A stretch of DNA of 17,744 nt from JBKJTP01 sp046590195. Lineage in GTDB: Bacteria; Bacteroidota; Ignavibacteria; Palsa-1295. The translations under genes and the position numbers were made by a program. Location of the stretch: assembly GCA_046590195.1 (NCBI GenBank), contig JBKJTP010000326.1:1-17744 (forward strand), given 5' to 3'. Each line of letters opens with the position of its first letter. Position 1 is the stretch's first letter. The notes beneath the pieces are model-generated. The model was given only the letters and a program-made list of their open reading frames with translations, ran no database searches and was not told where the DNA came from. Shown here one piece after another: positions 6,083-13,231 of the stretch.

Positions 6083-6778
6083 ATGGTAAGTGCAGAATTA
6101 GTGATGCACGACCAGCCGGAGATTAACGACCCCAACGAGGCCGGGCTTAATGAGCCCCAGCAGTCGGCCCGCTCTAAAGCGGACCAGGCAGCGAAGGCCG
6201 AGCGGGATCGCGAGAACGCGGAGGACTTAAGACTTTTCCGCGAATTCACAGCCGGCAGCCGTGACGCCTACACCCAGCTTTATCTGAAGTACCGCCAGCG
6301 GGTCTATGCCTACTGTTTGCGTGTCCTTTGTGATGAAGATGAGGCGAAGGACCTCTTCCAGGAGGTATTCGTCCGCGTGTACGAGCGCAGTCACCAATTC
6401 CAGGAAGAGCGCAGCCTCGGTGGCTGGATCTTCACGATCGCCCATAATCTTTGCCTCAACAGGATCCGCGACCGCAAGCCGAATGAAGGTCTCGACGATC
6501 TCCAGATGTATACCTCGCCTTCGGATGATTATGGCGATAGCTGGAAAGAGCGCATCGCGTGGGCATTGGAGCAGATCCCGGTCGATTACCGCGAAGCATT
6601 CGTCCTCCGTGAATACGAAGGATTGAGTTATCAGGAAATAGCCGAAATACTGAAGACAACCCTCCCCGCTGTGAAGTCGAGGATCTACCGTTCGAAAGAG
6701 CGGCTCCGCGTGCTTCTCGAGCCATATTATAGAGATGGTGAAGCCAAAGCATCTCCGACCAATAGAGACAAAGAATAA
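6083..6778 (+). CDS. ECF-type RNA polymerase sigma factor
   Basis: A 231-aa sigma-70 family protein with only regions 2 and 4, as in extracytoplasmic-function factors. An acidic, low-complexity N-terminal extension of about 45 residues precedes region 2, which runs from about 62 to 128: AYTQLYLKYRQRVYAYCLRV, then DEAKDLFQEVFVRVY and GGWIFTIAHNLCLNRIRD. Region 4 covers about 156-215, with the helix-turn-helix GLSYQEIAEILKTTLPAVKSR at 180-200 for -35 recognition. The start could also be ATG at residue 8. It is the first gene of a three-gene group with an anti-sigma-like membrane protein (39 bp downstream) and a lipoprotein, so it is probably held inactive at the membrane until an envelope signal arrives. 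Confidence 0.93.
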   Translation: MVSAELVMHDQPEINDPNEAGLNEPQQSARSKADQAAKAERDRENAEDLRLFREFTAGSRDAYTQLYLKYRQRVYAYCLRVLCDEDEAKDLFQEVFVRVYERSHQFQEERSLGGWIFTIAHNLCLNRIRDRKPNEGLDDLQMYTSPSDDYGDSWKERIAWALEQIPVDYREAFVLREYEGLSYQEIAEILKTTLPAVKSRIYRSKERLRVLLEPYYRDGEAKASPTNRDKE

Positions 6779-6817
6779 TCGCCGTTCATTTAATCGAAGC
6801 CCAGACGTAGTAGTACA

Positions 6818-8185
6818 ATGTCAGTCCACGAAGAAATATTAGGATTCCTTGATGGCACTCTGCCGGCCGATGCCGAGGCAGAGCTGTTGCACAGGATGTC
6901 CGTCTCCCCGGAGCGCCGAGGTTTGCTCCGGAGTTACTTCCAGCAGCAGTCGCTGATCGCACAGGATAAGTCGTCGATCAACGTACCATATGATGCAGAG
7001 CAAGGCTTGTGGGCCAAGCTTGATCGCGTTATGCCGCCAGTCGCCGCGATGGCTCCCGCTGCAATGATGCCTTCTGCCACATCGATGACCGCCGCATCCA
7101 CGGCCGGTTTCTTCACTAAGCTTTCTGCTTCGAGCGCAGCGCTCGTTGCAGGTCTTCTGCTCTTCGTCGGTTTCGGCGGAGGCTATTTCGCAAACAACGG
7201 ACAGGACAACACTACAGAACTCGCAGGCCTATCGAATAACACTTCAGCTAACAACACTATAGCTAACACAGCAGCCCTCGCACCGCAGATCATCTATCGT
7301 GATGCAGAGCCACAGATCATCACGAAGGAGCGCGTCGTCACACGATACATCACTCGTTACGTGAATGTACCAGTTGGTGCTAGCGATGTTGCAGTCCTGA
7401 ACACTGAGAGTGCTAACGCTGATGTGATAACAAGCACAACGGATCTCAGCGCAATCGCTACTCCAAACGCCACTCCAGCCGAGGAGTTGATCTCGTTTGC
7501 TACGCCGATCCAGCCAGCGGAGATGCAGATCAATGTTGGTGGCGAGCATAACAAGCCGGTCTTCGTCAGTCACGCATCTACACGCGAGGACGCGCCTGAG
7601 AAGAGCTTTATCGAGCGCTTCGAATTCTCATTCAATGAAAGCTTCGGAAGACAATTTCCGAACACCGAGGCGACGAACACAACGCTGCCTTTGATCACGA
7701 ACAGCGCACTGTCGGTGTTCTGGCAGGTGTTGCCTCGTTCGGAGAAGCTATGGTTTGGAGCCAGCCTCGGCACGGCGAACGTGACACGTAAGACATTAAC
7801 GACCACGAACCAGACGAACTCTCCGGACCCAACCGAAGAAGAAGTTGTCGGCGAGTATATCCACGTGCAGACAAATTGGATGGGTGGCTTCCTACAGTAC
7901 CGCATTCCAGTCTCTGCTAGCTGGGATCTGACGACGACTGCCGGTTACGGCTTCGCGACAGCAGGCCAGATGGCGATCGGTGAGATCGGTGCACACGTCG
8001 ATGTCACAAAGGATGTCGGCTTCACCGTCGGCCTTCGCGGCACACGGTTGAGCTATGACCTCAAGGGCGAGATGACCGAACTAATGGAGAACCGCAAGGG
8101 TAGTCTTTCTGTACCTCGCGGCGTATCAGACGCGACCCCGAGCTACAATCTGGAAGTTGCTACTGGTCTCTTCTTCCACTTCTGA
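6818..8185 (+). CDS. anti-sigma-like membrane protein with C-terminal beta-barrel-like domain
   Basis: A 455-aa protein that appears to have four parts. Residues 1-70 resemble the cytoplasmic N-terminus of anti-sigma factors (EEILGFLDGTLPADAEAELLHR), but without the His/Cys ligands of zinc-binding types. Residues about 105-124 (SSAALVAGLLLFVGFGGGYF) form the single transmembrane helix. Residues about 127-265 are a low-complexity Thr/Asn/Ala-rich stretch, probably periplasmic. Residues 266-455 contain alternating, aromatic-rich strand-like segments (LWFGASLGTANV, WMGGFLQYRIPV, LTTTAGYGFATAG, VGFTVGLRGTRLSYD) and end in LFFHF, a terminal Phe as in outer-membrane beta-barrels. The position just after an ECF sigma gene supports an anti-sigma role. 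Whether the C-terminal part truly inserts in the outer membrane is inference; a periplasmic beta-sandwich is the alternative. Confidence 0.75.
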   Translation: MSVHEEILGFLDGTLPADAEAELLHRMSVSPERRGLLRSYFQQQSLIAQDKSSINVPYDAEQGLWAKLDRVMPPVAAMAPAAMMPSATSMTAASTAGFFTKLSASSAALVAGLLLFVGFGGGYFANNGQDNTTELAGLSNNTSANNTIANTAALAPQIIYRDAEPQIITKERVVTRYITRYVNVPVGASDVAVLNTESANADVITSTTDLSAIATPNATPAEELISFATPIQPAEMQINVGGEHNKPVFVSHASTREDAPEKSFIERFEFSFNESFGRQFPNTEATNTTLPLITNSALSVFWQVLPRSEKLWFGASLGTANVTRKTLTTTNQTNSPDPTEEEVVGEYIHVQTNWMGGFLQYRIPVSASWDLTTTAGYGFATAGQMAIGEIGAHVDVTKDVGFTVGLRGTRLSYDLKGEMTELMENRKGSLSVPRGVSDATPSYNLEVATGLFFHF

Positions 8186-8233
8186 TCCGATTCGATCGAG
8201 GACATTTATACTTTACTCTCGGCAGTTACGCGT

Positions 8234-8968
8234 ATGAAAAAGCTCATCGCTGTTTGCTTGCTCACAACAGGTTTCATCGCGACCTCGCTGCTTTCGGGCT
8301 GCTCGGCGGATAATCCGATGGTTACCGAAGATGATCTTTCAGTCAAGAGCCACTTCTACCCGATCGTCAACGGCAGCAAGTACACCTACGTCCGTTTCAA
8401 TAATAATAGCTATGACACCGTGACCTACCAGGTCCGTCTTGGCGAGAAGCGCGGCGACATGAATTACCTGGATCGCATCGATTCGAATAACCGCGTTCCA
8501 AAGGTACTCTACTATTTCTCCTACAAGAACGATCAGTTCGGCCAGCAGGCTGCGATCCTGAAGGACACCTCAGAGTTCTTCGCACTCGCCGGAAATCTGG
8601 AGAAAGGTGGCAATCCGTGGATCGCGCAGGAATCGCCACGCGTCTATGCGCAGGTATTCAACGTGTATGATCAGTATGTGACTTCGAATGATATCGCGTT
8701 CAACGATGTCATCGCTGTGAAGTACTGGCAGGAGGGAAAAGAGCTCTCTGACTATACGCTCCGTTACTATGCAAAGAACTTCGGCCTGATCAACGAGCGC
8801 AAGATGATCGGTGGCGCGACAGAAATTGGAAGCCTGCAGCTGATCGAAAGATCCGATACTTACGGCAGCTGGATCAAGGACGGCAAGCTACCCGGTGTCG
8901 ATCACAAGAACGGGAGATACCGCTCGGTAATGGCTCAGCAGGAAATGGACGAGTACCTTAAGTACTAA
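8234..8968 (+). CDS. predicted lipoprotein of the sigma-factor operon
   Basis: A 244-aa protein with a type II signal peptide: MKK, a hydrophobic core, then the lipobox LLSGC with Cys23 as the lipidation site, so the mature protein is a membrane-anchored periplasmic or surface lipoprotein. The residues after Cys are Ser, Ala, Asp. The mature part is rich in Tyr, Asn and Asp with no domain that I recognise; it starts with a segment (FYPIVNGSKYTYVRFNN) typical of small beta-rich lipoproteins. It follows the anti-sigma-like gene by 48 bp and is followed by a terminator, so it is the last gene of the operon. It may be a ligand-binding partner of the barrel-like domain or a target of the sigma factor; function unknown. 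Confidence 0.85.
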   Translation: MKKLIAVCLLTTGFIATSLLSGCSADNPMVTEDDLSVKSHFYPIVNGSKYTYVRFNNNSYDTVTYQVRLGEKRGDMNYLDRIDSNNRVPKVLYYFSYKNDQFGQQAAILKDTSEFFALAGNLEKGGNPWIAQESPRVYAQVFNVYDQYVTSNDIAFNDVIAVKYWQEGKELSDYTLRYYAKNFGLINERKMIGGATEIGSLQLIERSDTYGSWIKDGKLPGVDHKNGRYRSVMAQQEMDEYLKY

Positions 8969-9013
8969 GCCACGAACTTGTAGAGACGAACAGTTTAGAT
9001 CTGAGTTGATGTT

Positions 9014-9060
9014 AAAAAGCGGAAGGTAGCCGAAGTAGGGCAAACCTTTCGCTTTTTCTT
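9014..9060 (+). terminator. intrinsic terminator of the sigma-factor operon
   Basis: Arms AAAAAGCGGAAGG (9014-9026) and CCTTTCGCTTTTT (9045-9057) pair at 12 of 13 positions plus one G-U, with an 18-nt loop, followed by TCTTTATT. The A-run before and T-run after the stem suggest it may work in both directions. It separates the lipoprotein gene from the next transcription unit. Confidence 0.8.
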
Positions 9061-9086
9061 TATTCCCCATCTACAGCTAGTCTACC

Positions 9087-9332
9087 GTGGCTAAGAGTCT
9101 GAATCAGAAGATCCGCAACTCTCGCGAACAATCGGGAGGAATGCGCGGCGTGATGAGGGGTAACTCCCTCTCTGTCAGGGTTGCGGTGTTCCTCGTGATG
9201 TGCGCAAGTTTCTTGCTCTTCTTATCGGTCACAGATAAGCGCCAGCCAGTCAAGCCGATCCTGCAGGTAGATACCACCGGACGCACGGGCGGCTTCGTCT
9301 CCGACAGCGCTGCCCCGCGCGATACCATCTAA
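9087..9332 (+). CDS. small single-helix membrane protein upstream of anmK
   Basis: An 81-aa protein I do not recognise. It has a basic N-terminal third rich in Arg, Lys and Ser, one clear transmembrane helix (VAVFLVMCASFLLFLSV, residues 32-48) and a short polar C-terminal tail of about 30 residues. The positive-inside rule puts the N-terminus in the cytoplasm and the tail in the periplasm, the layout of FtsL/FtsB-like or assembly-factor bitopic proteins, though no such motif is visible and no coiled coil follows the helix. The GTG start at 9087 lies just after the preceding terminator. It ends 7 bp before anmK, so the two probably share a transcript; the link to cell-wall recycling is only positional. 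Confidence 0.6.
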   Translation: MAKSLNQKIRNSREQSGGMRGVMRGNSLSVRVAVFLVMCASFLLFLSVTDKRQPVKPILQVDTTGRTGGFVSDSAAPRDTI

Positions 9333-9339
9333 CTCCAAA

Positions 9340-10452
9340 GTGTCTTCCGACCGCTATATTGGCATCATGTCGGGCACCAGCCTCGACGGCATTGATGTCG
9401 CGCTCTGCCGCTTTCCTTGCCCGGGAAAGGTTGAGATGCTCTATCACAAGACCTACGACTGGCCGATCGAACTTCGAAACAGGCTCTCGGTGCTCGTCAG
9501 CGCTCAGGAGTTCTCGGTGGATGAACTGACATCGCTGAATTTCGATCTCGCCCACGCGTATGCCGCGGCAGTCGAGCAATTATTAGAAGACAGCGGCACC
9601 GCTCGCAAGGATGTCTGCGCGATAGGACTCCATGGCCAGACGATCAGGCATCTACCCGGCTCGGCAACCTGGCAACTTGGATCCGGGACTGCGCTCGCCG
9701 CCTTGACCTACATTGACACAGTTCATGACTTTCGCAGCGCTGACGTCGCGTTAGGCGGACAAGGCGCACCTCTCGTGCCGATGTTCGATCTTATCTTCCT
9801 GCACTCCGCGGAGAAGGATCGGCTTGTGACAAATATTGGCGGGATCACGAACGTCACGTACGTGCCGAGAACTGGCGATGCAGCTAAAGTGATCGCCTAT
9901 GATACTGGTCCGGGCAACATGATCATTGACGCACTCGCCCAGCGTTGGTTCAACAGACCATACGATAGCAACGGTGACATTGCTCGTAGCGGCAAGATCG
10001 ATGAAGAGATCTTACAAAGCTTTCTCTCGCATCCCTATTTCGTACTTGATCCTCCAAAATCGACAGGACGCGAGCTGATCAACTCAGACTTTCTTCCAAG
10101 ATTCAGCGCGTTTCTAAACCGATTTTTGCCAGAAGACCTGTTAGCGACAGCGACAGAACTAACTGCACGAACGCTTTCGACTGCCGCGAATAATGTTGGA
10201 ACAAGTGTCGAACTTGTGCTCAGTGGTGGCGGCGCGAAGAATGAATTCCTTGTGGAGCGCATCAACGCATTGCTGCATCCTGGGTCAAGTGTTGTGCTGT
10301 CACATGAACTCGGTATCGATGCGCAAGCGAAAGAGAGCATCGCGTTTGCGTTCTTCGCAAAGGCGCGCATCGAAGAACAACTGATACATTTGCCCAAAAC
10401 TACTGGTGCTTCCAGACAAATTCTTTTAGGTTCCGTTGCAAAAGCCAGCTAA
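9340..10452 (+). CDS. anmK: anhydro-N-acetylmuramic acid kinase
   Basis: A 370-aa cytoplasmic kinase of the AnmK family, normal length. It opens the 1,6-anhydro ring of anhydro-MurNAc, released from peptidoglycan turnover, and phosphorylates it to MurNAc-6-phosphate for recycling. Family landmarks in order: the N-terminal IGIMSGTSLDGID (7-19, nucleotide-binding), GLHGQTIRHLPG in the middle, AYDTGPGNMIIDAL with the conserved stretch DTGPGN at 188-193, and LVLSGGGAKN near 291-300. The start is a GTG giving MSSDRYIGIMSG. The partner etherase MurQ is not in the window. The gene follows a small membrane protein with a 7-bp gap and is followed by the long dnaA leader. Confidence 0.95.
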   Translation: MSSDRYIGIMSGTSLDGIDVALCRFPCPGKVEMLYHKTYDWPIELRNRLSVLVSAQEFSVDELTSLNFDLAHAYAAAVEQLLEDSGTARKDVCAIGLHGQTIRHLPGSATWQLGSGTALAALTYIDTVHDFRSADVALGGQGAPLVPMFDLIFLHSAEKDRLVTNIGGITNVTYVPRTGDAAKVIAYDTGPGNMIIDALAQRWFNRPYDSNGDIARSGKIDEEILQSFLSHPYFVLDPPKSTGRELINSDFLPRFSAFLNRFLPEDLLATATELTARTLSTAANNVGTSVELVLSGGGAKNEFLVERINALLHPGSSVVLSHELGIDAQAKESIAFAFFAKARIEEQLIHLPKTTGASRQILLGSVAKAS

Positions 10453-10507
10453 TGGCGTTTGCGAGATGTTCTCTAAAAAAATAGTTTGAAAAATCTTCGC
10501 GAAACAG

Positions 10508-10537
10508 TTGCATAACCCCCTCTCAATTTTGTATATA
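10508..10537 (+). promoter_or_regulatory. distal sigma70-like promoter candidate upstream of dnaA
   Basis: TTGCAT at 10508-10513 and TATATA at 10532-10537 with an 18-bp spacer. The DnaA box at 10574-10582 lies about 30 bp past the predicted start site, a position suited to repression by DnaA. The distance to the dnaA start codon is about 360 bp. Confidence 0.3.
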
Positions 10538-10573
10538 GCATTAGGCTCAAGCGAATGTTAACTGTTCGCATGT

Positions 10574-10582
10574 TGTGGATAA
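10574..10582 (-). promoter_or_regulatory. consensus DnaA box upstream of dnaA
   Basis: TGTGGATAA on the + strand, the exact reverse complement of TTATCCACA. It lies 318 bp upstream of the dnaA start codon, as expected for dnaA autoregulation or an upstream origin part. Confidence 0.7.
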
Positions 10583-10834
10583 CATCCAGAATGTGCGCGC
10601 AACTAAACCAACATTCGATCAAGCTCTTAATCGCTGATCTGCAACGCTACGACGATCTGCCCAGCTCTTTCTTGTATGACATTACGCTGTCATCATGAGC
10701 GATCCGTCCTAGCAGAGCAACCTGTTCTTCGATCTGTTCTCATAAGATCCTTGTCCGTTCTTACAACCTCATTAGGTTAAATTGATATCGAAGCAAGTGT
10801 CCGTATTCACTGGCTCGGTAACCGTTTGCTCTAA

Positions 10835-10863
10835 TTGTGGAAAACTAGAACGCTGTTTATAGA
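10835..10863 (+). promoter_or_regulatory. proximal promoter candidate of dnaA
   Basis: TTGTGG at 10835-10840 and TATAGA at 10858-10863, spacer 17 bp. It would give a start site about 30 bp before the GTG at 10900. FCB bacteria often use a different promoter consensus, so this is only a candidate. Confidence 0.35.
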
Positions 10864-10899
10864 GTCGAGTGTTGTCGTACCAAATCGTAGTTCTGACCT

Positions 10900-12726
10900 G
10901 TGCCTCAATTAGACCAGGCCGACGTAGCCCCATCCGCCACCCTTGGCGGCGCTATCACCGGTAGAATCATCAATCGTTCTGAACGTCTCTTGGACCCCGA
11001 ACTCACTTCCTCCGGATCCTTGGATGCTAGCACCTCAGCAAATGCTTCGAATGCAGCTGGCGCTAATGCTTCCAATGGGTCAGCCAGTGGACAGCCCGTG
11101 CAATCGACAGAATTGCGCTCGGCTGCTATTGCCATCTGGAAGATGTGCCTCGAGTCCATCCGCACAAAAGTTAGTGCGCAAAGCTTTCGCACCTGGTTCG
11201 AGCCGCTAACCGCGGTCGACCTCGAAGGCTCGCAGTTGACGCTCAAAGCTCCTAGTAATTTCTTCTATGAGTGGATCAGCGAACACTTTCAGGAGACCCT
11301 GGAAAATTCGCTGAAGGAAGTCCTGGGCCCGAGCGCCCGCTTCAAGTTTAATATCGTCAACGAGATCGAGTCGGTCAATACCTCACTCGTCTCGTCCGAT
11401 CAAGCACCTCCGCCACCCGTGCAGCAAGCGCCGCAGCAGCCGACAGGCATGACCTACGGCGGCGGACCAAGCGCGCTTTATAGCCCAAGCCAGAATTCTC
11501 ATCAGGCGAGCTCGAACAATGGGCACGCACAAGGCGGCATGCAAGCGACGCACCAGCTCATCGGTCAGGCTGCACCACCTAATGCGATGGCCCCGCAGGT
11601 CCGCCAGATGGGTGTGCCGTCGTTCGGGCAGCAGCAGCAACCCCAGCAGCAGCAGCAATATTCTGCTCCGATCCCGGCTGGCCGCAAGCCTCAGATCGAT
11701 TCCAACCTGAACCCGCGCTACACGTTTGATACCTTTATTCGAGGTGAGTCGAACAAGTTGGCGTATGCCGCGGCTGTCGCTGTTGCGAACAATCCAGGTG
11801 GTACGAGCTACAATCCGCTTGTCATCTATGGAAACGTAGGTTTGGGTAAGACCCACCTCATTCAGGCTGTCGGTAATCTGGTCATCCAGAAGTATTCGGG
11901 CGCTCGCGTGCTCTATACCTCGTCGGACCGCTTCACGGTAGAATTCGTCGATGCGATCCAGAACGACCGTATTAATGAGTTCACGAACATGTACCGCTCG
12001 ATCGATCTTTTGATCATCGATGACGTGCAGTTCTTCGCCGGCAAGGAAAAGACCCAGGATATTTTCTTCCATACCTTTAATGCCCTTCGTGAGCTCGGCA
12101 AGCAGATCATCCTGACCTGCGACCGACCGCCGAAGGAGCTAAAGGATATAGATGACCGCCTCCTCAACCGCCTCCAGTGGGGACTGACCGCCGATATGCA
12201 GGCTCCGGACCTCGAGACCAGGATCGCGATCCTGCGTCATAAGGCGATCACGGACGGCATTGACCTCCATTCGGACGTCATCGAGTTCATCGCGACGAAC
12301 GTCACGACGAATATTCGCGAGCTTGAAGGCTGCCTGATCTCGCTTCTTGCAACAGCATCGCTCGAAGGACGCGATCCAAATCTTGAGCTCGCACGCGATG
12401 TCTTGCGTAAGGTTGCGAAGCGTTCTGCGCCGATCCTTTCTATTGAGACGATCCAGCGCACGGTTGCGAAGAAGTTTAACGTAGACGAAGAATTACTTCG
12501 TGCAAAGACGCGAAAGCAGGAAGTTGTTCAAGCACGTCAGGTTGCAATGTATCTCTCGAAGGAGTTGACCAGCAGTTCGCTTAAGACGATCGGCCTGCAC
12601 TTCGGTGGTCGCGATCACTCGACGGTCATTCATGCATGCCAGACGATCTACGACGATATGCGCCACAATACAGGCCTAGCAACGAAGGTCGAAGAACTAC
12701 GCAGACAATTTGAGTTGATGCAATAG
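10900..12726 (+). CDS. dnaA: chromosomal replication initiator protein DnaA
   Basis: The initiator ATPase that binds DnaA boxes and melts oriC. With the GTG at 10900 it has 608 aa, longer than the usual 450-500. Domain I begins near residue 79 (IWKMCLESIRTKVSAQSFRTWF), preceded by a Ser/Ala/Asn-rich extension; domain II is a long Pro/Gln/Ser-rich linker (about 165-260) with a Gln tract near 244-255. Domain III carries Walker A GNVGLGKTH (310-318), Walker B LLIIDDVQF (about 369-377), FFAGKEKTQD and RLLNRLQWGL. Domain IV ends with the DNA-binding signature GGRDHSTVIHAC near 570-581. A GTG at 11098 would remove the extension and give a conventional start; a TGA at 10894-10896 rules out anything further upstream. 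The 3' neighbour is a strong terminator and the likely origin. Confidence 0.97.
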   Translation: MPQLDQADVAPSATLGGAITGRIINRSERLLDPELTSSGSLDASTSANASNAAGANASNGSASGQPVQSTELRSAAIAIWKMCLESIRTKVSAQSFRTWFEPLTAVDLEGSQLTLKAPSNFFYEWISEHFQETLENSLKEVLGPSARFKFNIVNEIESVNTSLVSSDQAPPPPVQQAPQQPTGMTYGGGPSALYSPSQNSHQASSNNGHAQGGMQATHQLIGQAAPPNAMAPQVRQMGVPSFGQQQQPQQQQQYSAPIPAGRKPQIDSNLNPRYTFDTFIRGESNKLAYAAAVAVANNPGGTSYNPLVIYGNVGLGKTHLIQAVGNLVIQKYSGARVLYTSSDRFTVEFVDAIQNDRINEFTNMYRSIDLLIIDDVQFFAGKEKTQDIFFHTFNALRELGKQIILTCDRPPKELKDIDDRLLNRLQWGLTADMQAPDLETRIAILRHKAITDGIDLHSDVIEFIATNVTTNIRELEGCLISLLATASLEGRDPNLELARDVLRKVAKRSAPILSIETIQRTVAKKFNVDEELLRAKTRKQEVVQARQVAMYLSKELTSSSLKTIGLHFGGRDHSTVIHACQTIYDDMRHNTGLATKVEELRRQFELMQ

Positions 12727-12780
12727 CACTTCGTGATCGCATTCGGTGCAGTAATATCAACACAAAATAGCTGTAACTAT

Positions 12781-12805
12781 AAAGCGGGCCTCTGGCCCGC
12801 TTTTC
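12781..12805 (+). terminator. intrinsic terminator of dnaA
   Basis: Perfect 10-bp arms AAAGCGGGCC (12781-12790) and GGCCCGCTTT (12794-12803) around a TCT loop, followed by further T's. It lies 55 bp after the dnaA stop codon. Confidence 0.92.
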
Positions 12806-13015
12806 GTTTATCTAGTCTTTATCCCAGTTCTACGTTCATTACCATCTCAATGATCAACGACAACTGTTTTCGTTCGCGATCACATGATGAAGTTATCAGA
12901 AAGAGATCAACAACTCTTGATAACTCTCACTGTATAGCGTGTCGAGCGCCATATCTTTTCCATACTCACATCTGGATGATATCTTGAACTGGCACTTACT
13001 TATCCTTCGCAGAAA

Positions 13016-13024
13016 TGTGGATAG
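13016..13024 (-). promoter_or_regulatory. near-consensus DnaA box in oriC candidate
   Basis: TGTGGATAG, one mismatch from TGTGGATAA. A further GTGGATAG core follows at 13055-13062 in the same orientation, 38 bp on. Confidence 0.5.
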
Positions 13025-13158
13025 TTGTATAGAGCGTTGGTAATAAGTTATCCCGTGGATAGCATCTCGTCTATCAACATATCTTCCCCGGACTGTATAA
13101 CTTGTGAAGTCGCACTTCGACCAATACTGATGCGGCTCTCATCACACATCACTTCCAC

Positions 13159-13167
13159 TTACCCACA
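13159..13167 (+). promoter_or_regulatory. near-consensus DnaA box beside the AT-rich repeat
   Basis: TTACCCACA, one mismatch from TTATCCACA, followed at once by a weaker ATATCCACT. Both lie within 20 bp of the AT-rich segment that starts at 13179, a usual arrangement for DnaA boxes next to an unwinding element. Confidence 0.5.
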
Positions 13168-13178
13168 TATCCACTGCC

Positions 13179-13231
13179 TTTAAATACGTATCTAATGTAT
13201 TTAAATGTATTTAAAAAAACTAGTATTTAAG
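13179..13231. repeat. AT-rich tandem repeat, candidate DNA unwinding element
   Basis: A perfect tandem duplication of ATGTATTTAA occupies 13195-13204 and 13205-13214. A third TATTTAA is at 13224-13230 and a TTTAAATAC at 13179-13187. The segment is far richer in A+T than any other stretch of the window, which otherwise is near 50% G+C. Confidence 0.7.

Larger units (their letters stand above)
10453..10899. other. 447-bp gene-free leader between anmK and dnaA
   Basis: No reading frame here looks coding. The region holds an exact DnaA box on the reverse strand (10574-10582), a small inverted repeat GCGAA/TTCGC (10551-10569) just beside it, and two sigma70-like promoter candidates (10508-10537 and 10835-10863). 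It probably carries dnaA promoters with autoregulation by DnaA and may be part of a bipartite origin together with the region downstream of dnaA. Confidence 0.5.

Noticed and set aside
10551..10569. GCGAA/TTCGC inverted repeat as a strong operator
   Set aside because: Only 5-bp arms; could easily be chance, so noted only within the dnaA leader.
11383..12072. 229-aa reverse-strand frame inside dnaA
   Set aside because: Long only because of codon bias in dnaA; Arg/Leu-rich translation without motifs.
12733..12987. 84-aa open frame after dnaA
   Set aside because: It reads straight through the dnaA terminator stem, has no recognisable features and lies in the origin candidate; chance frame.
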